From positions 115,907,002 through 115,971,001 of the forward strand of contig CM053276.1 in assembly GCA_028583415.1 (NCBI GenBank): 64,000 nucleotides of DNA, in the 5' to 3' direction. Positions 11,322 through 20,727 of this stretch are shown one piece after another (the first letter of the stretch is position 1; the number at the start of each line of letters is the position of its first letter). This DNA is from Protea cynaroides. Taxonomy: Eukaryota > Streptophyta > Magnoliopsida > Proteales > Proteaceae. The notes beneath the pieces are model-generated. The model was not told the origin of the DNA. It made no database searches and saw only the letters and a program-made list of their open reading frames with translations. The position numbers and the translations under genes are program-made.

Positions 11322-11461
11322 TGTTGTAATATAGGTACAAGGGTAGAATTGTCTTATAAGATTTTTTTTGTCTTTGTACTCATTCTAGATTGTTTACCTT
11401 TGTATTATAAATAAAGCTGGCCTGTGTGTCATTTGACACAAGTCATTACAACAATTCAACA
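11322..11461 (+). repeat. Copia 3' LTR
   Basis: 140 bp starting TGTTGTAATATAGGTACAAG and ending ATTCAACA, with AATAAA near 11410. It is preceded directly by the polypurine tract TTGAGGGGGAG. It matches 4172-4309. Confidence 0.88.
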
Positions 11462-11682
11462 GATTACAAATATAATGTTTGCTACACTTGATAGAATTCT
11501 TTCCTACTGATTGCTGACAGGCAAAACCAATACTATTTAACCATGGAATGTGCACTCAATGGAGAGTTTTAATTTTTCAACTACTTGCCATTACTGTAGC
11601 TGTGTATTTTGCCTTTTTTTTTGTTTTTATATTTGGTCTTAGAAACCTTGCGTGATAACTGTATTTTATTTGGATGCTTCAG

Positions 11683-13422
11683 TCCCATTTTGCATCTTCA
11701 CCGAAGGGGGATTAAAAGACGAACTTCGAATTGTCTCGTGGCTTCCAGCTACCAAGTATGTTTCTCTCCACACATCTGTCCACACATCTGTTCTATATCT
11801 TTTTTGGTCTGTTCATTAAATTTTGGTATCATTTTTGCTTTACTAGATGCTAATTCCATTAGTTGGAGCAGTTTAAAGACAAGGGGAGAAAACAAGAAGC
11901 CAGTAGAGAGTTCCCTGTGTGGGATTTTCTCTCTTCATGGGTTCTTATGAATCAAACGCCTGAATTTTTCTTCAATATCTTCAATTGATAGGTGTATATT
12001 TTTAGGCTTAAACAAGAGGAATAGGAAGATATAAACCAGTGGTTTATGATGAATTGAGTGGATTATATACATAAGCAACTAAAATTCACTCTTATATGTT
12101 CTGCTGAACAGCTGAAGCCTGAGGGTTTCCTTAGCATTCTCAATCTCCTCTCTACTACCAATTTCTTGAAACTGGTCATTTTGGAATCATGGGCTATAAC
12201 TCTCATGATATGAAATTTTTATTAGATAATGTGCAAACCACCGAATAGTGAATATGTGCCTGTATTTTTTTCTCGGATTTTTATGGAAAAACCCTGTTAA
12301 ACTAGTATTGGCTGCATACCATATTATTGCGTTATGCTTTTTTTCGTGCCAAACTTTATATATATATATGTATGCGCCGCACATATCTGTCTTTTTTTTT
12401 GCTGTACCTGAACTTACTGTGCTCCAATCCAATTAGCTTATGTTTAGTCTTGTAATTACTAATACAAAACTACTGCAGGCTCTTAGTTGTATCATGAGAA
12501 GCTAAATTGCTGAATAGCTAAACTGGATAAGCATTAGAAAGAATTTTGAGATGCTTATCTTTACGTTCATTAACAATGGTTGTCGGTATTGAAAAAATCT
12601 CAATAGTACGCGTATGCTTTGATTCCACCCAAACGCTGATATCTAATTGCATTTCCCTTTTGTCAAACTTAAAGATAATACCCTGTCAGTTCCCTTGGGT
12701 TGCGTTTGCTGCTTGCTTCTCCATGCATTGTGTTAGGGAAAGTGATCCTAAATGAAGAATACATTACTTGGGTAAACGTTGAGAGTAGAAAATGGAGAGG
12801 TGTCACTATTCAGGCTTGGAATTTCGTGAGAATGATTCTTTCTCGATGGCTTGTTTGAAATTAAAGTTCTTGTTTTGACTTAAACTTTTACGTTTTACAT
12901 TTTATACGTAAAAGAAATTTCAATGTTTATTTTCAAGAGATAAAATATAGTGTTCTTTGAGGGGGATGGAAAAAGAATTTCGTTTTTCTTGTACCTATTA
13001 GAAACGAATATTGAATTTTTTTTTCTTATTGCTCCATTTGTTTCAACGTAAAATTCGTTTTGTGAAATTTTACGTGTAATCATTTACATGTAAAAAAAAT
13101 TTCAAAATTTGTTTACAGTAAATAAAAGAAAGATGTTCTTTTTCTGTCTCCTATTGAGATCACTATATTTTTATCTCTTGGAAATAAGCATTGAAATTTT
13201 TTTTACTTATAAAATGTTACATGTAAAATATTTTACGTCGAAACAAATGGAGTTTAAAATCTTATGTCAAAACAAACAGAGTATAAGGGAAAGCAAAAGA
13301 GCATCGCTTAATTTGCTCCCAATTTTTTTTTTTCTTAATACTTAATGCAAATCGTACATTCTTACAGTTTCAAAGATGTTCAGGTTGGGCAATTGGAGTA
13401 TTTGTCTGTACCAAGACCTTGA
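11683..13422 (+). CDS. Possible last two exons of an unknown gene
   Basis: A tentative gene 3' end. Exon A (11683-11755) follows a CAG acceptor and ends at a strong GTATGT donor. In its only fully open frame it reads PFCIFTEGGLKDELRIVSW, then LPAT, leaving two bases over. Exon B (13368-13422) follows TTACAG and supplies the missing base, giving N then FKDVQVGQLEYLSVPRP and a TGA stop. The phases fit, and the joined peptide has normal composition. I do not recognise the family and could not identify earlier exons. If real, the upstream intron holds the whole copia element, and the 1.6-kb intron between the two exons holds a MITE. It could equally be chance. Confidence 0.35.
12858..13290. mobile_element. 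MITE with long terminal inverted repeats
   Basis: About 430 bp. The left end (GTTTTGAC...TTTTACG...AGAAATTTCAATGTTTATTTTCAAGAG) pairs with the reverse of the right end (GTTTTGACATAAG...AAATTTCAATGCTTATTTCCAAGAG) over roughly 90 bp with gaps. The inner part repeats TTTACATGTAA and TCCATTTGTTTC motifs in both orientations. There is no coding capacity. The exact ends and target duplication are unclear. Confidence 0.6.
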
Positions 13423-14995
13423 CCAGGGTAAACCACGTCAATCCTCCACCCTCATCCGACATGTCTTCCCGATGTAATATGCTGATCTTTTCACTCTTCT
13501 TGTACAGAACCAGGACAGAGAAAAAAGTTGGAAACAAGATGTCTATTACCTGCTACAATGAGAACTCCATTTGAATACATGCAATACGCCACTTCAAATA
13601 ACATAATTTTCTTGGTATTTTTGTCTGTAGAGGACCAGTGGACTTACCCTCAATTTTACCTATTAGAGATTGACTTAGAATTTTATCAGAGCGTGTCGGC
13701 TTAAGATCTTAGATTAATTGATGGTTTAACACCATGGATTTTGTCCATTAAGGACTTTAGAATTCCATCATCGAATTAGGTCAGATCCTCGGTAGTAGAA
13801 TATTAAGGGGGTCCACAAGGTCTGGAGGAGAGAGTGTTTGTTATGTGAGAACAAGTTCTTTGACTATCCTTAAAAAAAATTATGCCAGGTTGTGGTTGTT
13901 ATGGTTGAGGTAGGCCATGTAGCCTACAAAAGGGTGCTTTATGTATCAATGGCCACATATGCTCATGTGCCAAAACTGAACCATTGGATATTGTCTAGAC
14001 ATGCTCATTCAAAGGAGCTTCTTTCCCATGGTTTCCAAAAGAGGAAAAAAAAAGAAAAAAAAGAAAAAAAAAGAGGCTAATATGGGGTGGGCTCAATATG
14101 GGCTGGAGGCTGATAGAGTTAACCTCCAGGCTTAGCCAGTGATTGACGCAGACAGATTTGTAACCCAGACCCAACTCTAGCCCAGCTTGACATTAGGTTT
14201 CGTTTCCCCAACCATTACATAGAGAGGTTTCCTTACAACCTGGCCTGGGCTCAGAAAAGTCATTCCGAATCTGATTCAATGAATCCCTAAGCTGATGATA
14301 CTGGCCATTGTCATCACAGTATCACACCGTGACCCTACCTAAGTATTAACTACTGCATTCCTTCTATTTGGGTCAAATATTTAGTTTAGTCCAATTTTGT
14401 GAATAATTGCAATTACTCCATTAACTTTTTCAAATCCACCTAGAAATATACCAAATGTTATTAATGATTTTGTTGGCTCTCTTATCTGTCTTACCTTATA
14501 GCTTCATTGATCTAGGCTGATTTTTACATGGTTGAAATTGGACTGCCAATTTGGCTTTTATCAGAAAAAAAAAATTTTAAAAAAATAAAAATGAAAGAAT
14601 AGTATTTGGTAGTAGGTATAAATTTATTTGTTTGTCCCTTCACCTCTACCAAATCTGTAGTGTCAAGCAATATATATTCGACATGGATTGCCATCGACTC
14701 TGATCCGATCCGAATCGATATGAAACACCTTTGAATGGGTAGGAATGGTTAAAATGACCCAGGATTGCTGGATCAGATCAGCAGGAATTAGTGTTGTCGC
14801 TGCTGAGTTTGATTCGGTTGATCTCATCCCAATTCCTTGAACCTTGTGTATTAAAGATTGTGTCATGGAAGCATTTATCGGCTCAGCTCTATCCCTCACC
14901 CACTATGTCGAGTAAGACCCGAAAACATGATGGATATGAAAGTTATGGTTTTCTATTCAGAATAAACAAAACCAAAAAAAAAAAAAAAAAAATTA
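13423..14995. other. Non-coding stretch, no recognised gene
   Basis: Intergenic or 3'-flanking DNA. Short frames have no recognisable similarity. A/G-rich runs lie at 14040-14073 and a poly-A run at 14974-14992, directly before the first Mutator-like element. Confidence 0.45.
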
Positions 14996-15352
14996 GGCTA
15001 GATTATATGAACCTTCCCTAAAACTATCCTTAATGTCAAGAATTTCACCTATTTTTGATGAAATTACTCAAACCGCCCCCTTCTTTGCAAAAATTGTTAC
15101 AGGCACCTTGTCCGTTAAGACAGTCCTGTTAGGTGATGACATAACTTTGATTAAGCTAATTTAATGACAAAATTACTCTTAAAAAAGTATGAATTTACCT
15201 TTTACCCTTTTCCAATTTTCTTCTTCTTTCTTGCAAATCACGGGCGAGCCAAATCGTTCTTGCGTGAGTAACCCAATTGGATAGGAATCCCAGATTTGTG
15301 ATTAACAATGTCCAAGCTCATATGACAAATCCTCCAATCATTCTCGGATTGA

Positions 15353-15484
15353 GATCGTCTCCAGTTCGTTCAATCGTGAATGGACAGACTGGAATCAAAG
15401 GACTACCAATATATTAGGGGATGTGTTTTGTGATTCCAGTCTATCCGATCGCGACTGAACAACTGGACGGATTGAAGACGATCT
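15353..15484. repeat. Inverted repeat (hairpin) inside MULE A
   Basis: GATCGTCTCCAGTTCGTTCA on the left pairs with TGAACAACTGGAC...GACGATC on the right, and GACTGGAATCA pairs with TGATTCCAGTC. The arms are about 50 bp with a small bulge around a loop of about 25 bp. Confidence 0.7.
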
Positions 15485-15504
15485 TTTTTCCATCATTCTT
15501 CACT

Positions 15505-15919
15505 TTAGCAGCTAAAATGCACATCAATTTCTGGAGCTCCAGCCTCCAAATCCAACTCTACCGAAGAATCTGACATGCATGAATTCCTCCCTTGGTCTGA
15601 AACACCCCCAATCTCGGGTTCGGAGACGCAAGAGAAGTTATATTTATCGTATGAGCCACCTACAGTGGAATCCAACGGGGAATGCGACAACCAGTCATCA
15701 GAATCGGAGAAGCATAAGTTGCCTTCTCTCCCTCCTTTGTTACCGTGCACAGGATCCTGGTTTGGATGAGTCATAGAACCCGATTGTTGTTCAGCACAGC
15801 TCCAATGGATTGAAAGAAAATGAAGAAGCTTCTGTTTCAGGGGCCTTAGGTTGCAAACCTGGCAAAGCCCACGTCATTGGCTTCTTAGCACCTTCATTCT
15901 CTGCTTCTTCATTCTCCAT
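15505..15919 (-). pseudogene. Captured gene scrap, unknown acidic protein
   Basis: From an ATG at 15919 the frame reads MENEEAENEGAKKPMTWALP and on to NPLELC, then meets a TGA near 15800. A shift of one base reopens it for about 95 codons (SGSMTHPNQDPVHGNK, CFSDSDDWLSHSPLDS, SSVELDLEAGAPEIDVHFSC, stop at 15505). The composition is rich in Ser, Asp and Glu, as in disordered regulatory proteins. I do not recognise the family. Lying inside the MULE inverted repeats, with good codon-like composition but a frameshift, it fits a transduplicated gene fragment rather than a resident gene. Confidence 0.5.
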
Positions 15920-16314
15920 CTTTGGAACCCGGAATTGACAGAAACCTCTCAAATGCTTTGAATTCTTTTAGAAAAGGCTTACCGGAGAAAGGGTTTCAGA
16001 TCGTGGGTAAGTCTTGACTGTGTGCAGTTAGGGTTCGAAACATCGGTACGGTGTGGTGGGGTGGCAGTGGAGGAGGTTAGCTCCCACCGCCGCTTGCCAT
16101 GCATGGATCATGAAAGCCACTTCAACTATTGAGGGTGACAGAAAAGGAGAAGACTGAAACAGAGAATATTTTGCAGAGTTAGAGAGAAGGTAAACTTGTC
16201 ATTTCCATTTTCTGTTTATCACCGTCAGTTACGGGGTGCGGTTACAATTTCATAAAAAAGACGTGAAATCCTGACATTAGAGATAGTTTTAGAAGAGATT
16301 CGTATAATTATCCC

Positions 16315-17065
16315 AAGAACAACAATAAAAAGGACAAAAAGAACAAATCAAGAAAAGAGACAATGAGATTAAAATGAGTTCTAACTTCTAATATCACCTC
16401 TTCCTCACACACCACACAGTCGTTGGAGATAAATCTCTATTGAAAAACTTGAATTCTCCTCTATTTAGAAGAAGAAAAGAGCAAAATCTTAGCTGCTTAG
16501 ACTCATTACTTGTCATCTAAGATAATAATCATACTAAGAAAATAAATAATTCTGTCATAATCAAAATTGTCATATAAAAAAGGAAAAACGGATTGAGAGT
16601 GGTGGCTTGAAGAACTACTGTTTATCTGCTGGGCCTTGCAATATAGGCAGTCAACAACTTTAAGGAACCTCACCTGGTACCCAAATTTATTGCACAAGTC
16701 CATTCCAGCCTCCTCTCTGTACCTGTCAAGTTTCAAACCAAATGGAGCTTTCCATCTAGCAAAGCAAACCCTTCAAAAAAAGTTGAAAAGTTAAAAAGGC
16801 TGACACTATTTAATAACAAAAATACAAGAGGAAAGCTTCAATAAGTTGATTTGAAGTAACAATTTTGATATGTGAACAAAACAGGTGGCACTTTATTTAG
16901 CCAAAATGGCCATGACGTCTGATAGGACGTAGTTCTCTGGTTCAACCCCTTTGATGTTGAACTAAAGTTGGTAGTGATTCATGACATGCCTAGGCTGCTA
17001 TATATACAAACATATTCTCTTGACTTCACAAGCAGAGATAATTCAGTATAGAACATATTCAAGAG
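16315..17065. other. Intergenic, P450 promoter region
   Basis: Upstream region of the P450-like gene. On the minus strand at about 16790-16540 a frame reads CFARWKAPFGLKLDRYREE and continues AGMDLCNKFGYQVRFLKVV, then CLYCKAQQ. It has no ATG and no family I recognise, so it may be an exon or gene scrap. Otherwise nothing was seen. Confidence 0.4.
16999..17006 (+). promoter_or_regulatory. Probable TATA box of the P450 gene
   Basis: TATATATA lies 60 bp upstream of the ATG at 17066, which would give a short leader if transcription starts about 30 bp downstream. Assigned by position and sequence only. Confidence 0.5.
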
Positions 17066-18584
17066 ATGGATTTCCCAGTCATTCTTTCCTCTCTTGGGTA
17101 CTATTTGAAGAGATGGCCTGAAATTTTTCTCACATTTCTTCTCTTTCTAGCCATTATATGGTACCTACATTTCAAGAACCTGGTCTTGGCAAGATTGCCC
17201 ATATTTGGTGAACTCCCCTATGTTCTCAAAAACCTACATCGCTTGCATGAATGGTATACAGAGCTTATTGGCGTGATAGGAAACTCGTACATGTTTAAAG
17301 GCCCCATATTTGGGGATCAGAAGCTTTATTTCACTTGTGATCACCTCAATGTTGAGTATATACTTAAGACCAACTTCTCCAACTTCCCCAAAGGTCAAAA
17401 GTTCCTAGAGGTCTTTGATTTACTGGGTCAGGGAATAATTAATGTTGATTTTGAGTTGTGGCATCAGCAGAGGAAAATGGCAACTAAGGCATTTGGAGTG
17501 AACGCCTTTCGCAAATTCAATGCTGAGAGGAGCCAGAAGCTGGTGGAGGATACACTTCTGCCTTTGTTGATGCATTTTTCTGCAAAAGCTTCTGTTATAG
17601 ATTTGCAAGATGTGTTCATGAGGTATGCATTTGATACTAATTGTGCTGTTATCTTGGGAAGGAACCCTGAGTCTCTTTCCATAAGCTTTCCACTTAATGA
17701 ATTTTTTGAAGCACTCAATACTGCTAGAGCAGCCACATTCTGTAGGAATCTAATGCCTATTAGACTGTGGAAGATGCTTCACTTTCTAAGGATTGGGATA
17801 GAGAGGAAAATGGTTAAGGCATCAAAAACCATATACCACTACACATCACATTTCATTAACACTAGAAGACTCATTTAAAGGGTTAGATTCAAGCCATCTT
17901 CTAGCAATTTACATGAGTCTTCATGAAGGAAGGAATGACAAATTCCTGAGAGAGACAATCTTGAACTTGTTCTTTCCTGCACGAGATACAGTTTTGTCAG
18001 GTCTCACATGGTTCTTCTGGTTGATTTCAAAGACCCCGCGTGTAGAATCGAAGATCTTAGAGGAGCTAAATGAGGTATTCATGAAAAAATCAAAACCCAA
18101 AAGGCAGTATGTGTTTGACATAGAAGATCTAAAGGAATTGGTGTATCTACATGCATCTTTGTTTGAATCTATGAGGATATACCCTCCAGTTCCTCTTAAC
18201 CGAAAAGGTGTACTTAGAGAAGAGATGCTCCCTGATGGAACTATTGTTCAGCCAGGAATGGATGTCATCTTCTCAACATATGCAATGGGAAGGATGAAGT
18301 CAATCTGGGGAGAAGATTGTTTAGAATTCAAGCCTGAGAGATGGATTGATGTGGAAGGTAACCTTATACCTGAATTTAAGTTCAAGTACTCTGTGTTTAA
18401 CATTGGACCCAGGATTTGCATAGGCAAGGACATTGCTCTTACTCAAATGAAGTTGGTAGCAGCAGCCATACTCTTCAACTTCCATGTTCATGTGTTGGAA
18501 GGCCAATCAGAAACTCCAAAATGGTCAACATCCTTTCATCTACAGAATGGTATGATGGCTACAGTCAAAGAAAGGGCACAGTAG
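17066..18584 (+). pseudogene. CYP96-like cytochrome P450, one frameshift
   Basis: Resembles plant CYP96 enzymes of the CYP86 clan, some of which hydroxylate alkanes or fatty acyl chains at the ER. The first frame (17066-17878, 270 codons) starts with a hydrophobic membrane anchor (residues 15-35) and carries NFSNFPKG, FDLLGQGIINVDFELW and IGIERKM. It ends early at a TAA. The second half is open in another phase from about 17865 to the TAG ending at 18584, with no ATG needed. It has the I-helix ARDTVLSGLTWFFW, K-helix ESMR, FKPERW and heme loop FNIGPRICIGK with the ligand Cys. The I helix lacks the usual Gly before RDT but keeps the Asp-Thr pair. The linker at the frame change looks about 10-15 residues short. 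CYP96 genes usually lack introns, so this is probably an inactivated copy; a sequencing error is possible. Confidence 0.85.
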
Positions 18585-18631
18585 GGATGTTTCACATTGC
18601 TTGAAGTTCATACTTTCTATATATATTTTTA

Positions 18632-18722
18632 GCTCTTACTCAGATGAAGTTGTTAGCAGCATCCATACGCTTCAACTTTCATCTTCAGTATGGTATGATG
18701 GTCACACAGTCAGAGGAAGTTG
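18632..18722 (+). repeat. Decayed repeat of the P450 3' end
   Basis: GCTCTTACTCAGATGAAGTT followed by GTTAGCAGCATCCATACGC repeats the P450 segment starting at 18435 (CTTACTCAAATGAAGTTGG...). It continues with a second, deleted copy of the ATGGTATGATGG...ACAGTCA end. It lies only 48 bp after the P450 stop. It is either a remnant of a tandem P450 duplicate or a local slippage product. Confidence 0.8.
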
Positions 18723-19191
18723 CGTAGCTTTTAGAAAATGTTTCACATTAGTCGACTTTCTCTGTATTTTCTGTGTATGTTCTATTTTTCTTGATGCTTA
18801 CATGTCTTTCAATAATTGGTAATGTCCATTTTCTATAGAGGAGGAACCTCGATCTTATCTATTTTCAATAAATCCTTTGAAACCTTTCTACTGAATCGAT
18901 GTGATAGAAGATTTTACACCCATTTTAATTGAAACATGATCATCTTTATGGACAAGGTAAAACATAGAAGTACAGGTTTTAGTTATTGATAACCAAATCC
19001 ATCAAAACATGACTAAACCAAGAAAACTTGGTAAGTAGATCCGGTTGCATGCCCTGGAACTCTTAGGTGGAAGCCAGAAGGGGCTGGCGCCTCTCTAATG
19101 ACAGGAGACATTTGGGTGCACCAGAAGGGCCTGATCTGGGGAGGAGATGTCATTGTAGTTCGAATTGTTTAAAATGTTCTCTATATGTTTT

Positions 19192-19234
<43 letters not shown>

Positions 19235-19515
19235 GTTTGAAGTGCTTTCTTAGAAAAGGAGTTGCAATATGAAATGAGAATTGCCAATTTGACATGGTAA
19301 AAAAAAAAAAAAAAAATTGTGAGGTTGCGTTGAGTCTTTGCTTATACACATGAAAGGAGAAATGATCTTTGTATTCTATGAAATGAAAATTTCCACCCCT
19401 CTTGGATGCCCCACTCTCTTATAGCCTCTTGCAAAAGTTCAAGGGCCAGTGTGCACACAACCTGGTAGCGATCCTCCTTCCTATATATTATCATTATAAA
19501 CAAAATATAAGATAT
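18723..19515. other. Non-coding stretch with poly-A runs
   Basis: 3' flank of the P450. AATAAA near 18879 could be its polyadenylation signal. A 40-base poly-A run lies at 19193-19232 and a shorter one at 19300-19316. No gene seen. Confidence 0.5.
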
Positions 19516-19522
19516 GTCCCTA

Positions 19523-19753
19523 AGGATTCAAATCCTCTCCTATGAGAGATTCGGGAGGAGGGGGGGATGCCCTCGTTGGATGGCCGACACGTGGGGCTCG
19601 GGTGAATTTGGGCCCTCCGTTTGAGCTGACACTCCCTGTCAGTTCAACTTTTTGACTAGGATGGAGGGTTCGAGTTCGAGCCTCATGTGTCGGCCATCCA
19701 ACGGGAGCGTCCCCCCTCCTCCCGAACCTCTGGGAGGAGAGGATGTGGATCCT
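19523..19753. mobile_element. Foldback element 1
   Basis: 231 bp that folds nearly end to end. The left arm starts AGGATTCAAATCCTCTCC and the right arm, reversed, starts AGGATCCACATCCTCTCC. Both continue through TTCGGGAGGAGGGGGG and GTTGGATGGCCGACAC to a small central loop around 19630. It is flanked by GTCCCTA direct repeats (19516-19522 and 19754-19760), extendable to GTCCCTAA. There is no coding capacity. The target size and GC-rich arms distinguish it from typical stowaway or tourist MITEs. Confidence 0.78.
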
Positions 19754-19945
19754 GTCCCTAAAGGAGAATGGAATAAAAAAATTCTGATGTGGCAAAAAAT
19801 TGGCATTTTGTCATTATAAAAAGAGTAAACTACACCCAAGGTAGCTGATTGTCTTCCACCAATGTCAACCTTAAACATGCTAGAATCCAGTTAATGAATT
19901 TGCAAGATTCTGATGAGTTTCTTGTAGGATTTCCAGCCAAATTCT

Positions 19946-20582
19946 TAAGGGTGTCAAAAATGGGTCCGGCCCGGTAGCATGGATTGAGTCGGCCAGAAAT
20001 AACCTGAACCTAGCCCGGACCGAACCTCAATGGACAGGTTTCGGTCTCAACTTGTAAAGCTCGACACCGTTTCAGCCCAGATCGAAATCAGACCGGACCG
20101 ACCCGTTAAGAAGCCCAAACCAATAATACCTAACCACCGGTAAGGTTCATCCGGGCCCAATTTCTTAATTTTTATGGTTTTAATTTTTGATGGATTATAT
20201 TACACTGTTATAGTTCACTTCTTGATCCGAAAGATTATATGAATCTATAGTTGAAAAAAGTATGTTAATTGTTACAATTTATTGAATTACATACATATAG
20301 AATGAATGATGCTAATTTTATAGATAAAAATAATAAAATAAACTATATATCTTACATATAAAATTGGTCCGATAAGCTTGATAAGCCCGGTCCGGACCGA
20401 ATTAGCCGGAAATCCCTCAATAAGCCCAGCCCGATAACAAACCGACACCGGACCAGCCCGTTAGTTATTGTCTCCAGCGCAGCCCAACCCAGCCCGAACT
20501 CTTAATGGACATGTTTTGGGCTGGGCTTATAAAACCCGACACCAGTTCAGCCCGGACCAAAACCGGCCTGTTGACACCCCTA
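19946..20582. mobile_element. hAT-like MITE, GGGTGTCAA family
   Basis: 637 bp flanked by a perfect 8-bp repeat CAAATTCT (19938-19945 and 20583-20590). The left end is TAAGGGTGTCAAAAATGG; the right end reversed is TAGGGGTGTCAACAGGCC. Near both ends the sequence is crowded with CCGG, CCGGACC and AGCCCG motifs in alternating orientation. The centre is AT-rich. There is no transposase. Ends and target size point to the hAT superfamily. Confidence 0.82.
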
Positions 20583-20727
20583 CAAATTCTAGTGGAAAAT
20601 TTTCTTACAACTGCATCTTACATGCTGATTTTGGCAAATCCTTTTCTTTTGGCCCGTTAATTTTCAAATAGTTTTTTACAGCATTTGGGCAAAATTTTTT
20701 GCCACACAAGATTTAAAAAAAAGAAAA

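Larger units (their letters stand above)
4172..11461 (+). mobile_element. Ty1/copia retrotransposon, decayed and nested
   Basis: A 7.3-kb copia-order element. It has matching short LTRs (138 and 140 bp, TG...CA), a primer-binding site TGGTATCAGAG directly after the 5' LTR at 4310-4320, and a polypurine tract TTGAGGGGGAG at 11311-11321 directly before the 3' LTR. In between come gag with a zinc knuckle, protease, integrase, reverse transcriptase and RNase H, in the copia order, all broken by stops and frameshifts. Flanking pentamers (AATCA left, GATTA right) are not a target duplication, so one end may have recombined or mutated. Inserted within it are an inverted gypsy gag scrap (about 4.6-5.6 kb), a hAT-like MITE (4757-5399) and a retroelement array (8859-10400). 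It is non-autonomous. Confidence 0.88.
14996..16314. mobile_element. Mutator-like element A (Pack-MULE type)
   Basis: 1319 bp bounded by long imperfect terminal inverted repeats. The left end (GGCTAGATTATATGAACC...CTAAAACTAT...AATGTCAAGAATTTCAC) aligns base for base with the reverse of the right end (GGGATAATTATACGAATC...CTAAAACTAT...AATGTCAGGATTTCAC) for about 85 bp. A GGGATAATT-type terminus is common in plant MULEs. There is no transposase. The interior holds a minus-strand acidic ORF that looks like a captured host-gene piece, plus a separate hairpin at 15353-15484. No convincing 9-bp target duplication was seen; the left flank is poly-A. Confidence 0.72.

Noticed and set aside
4172..11461. 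Intact autonomous copia element
   Set aside because: Stops and frameshifts occur in every domain, the protease DSG is altered and the RT is interrupted by another element.
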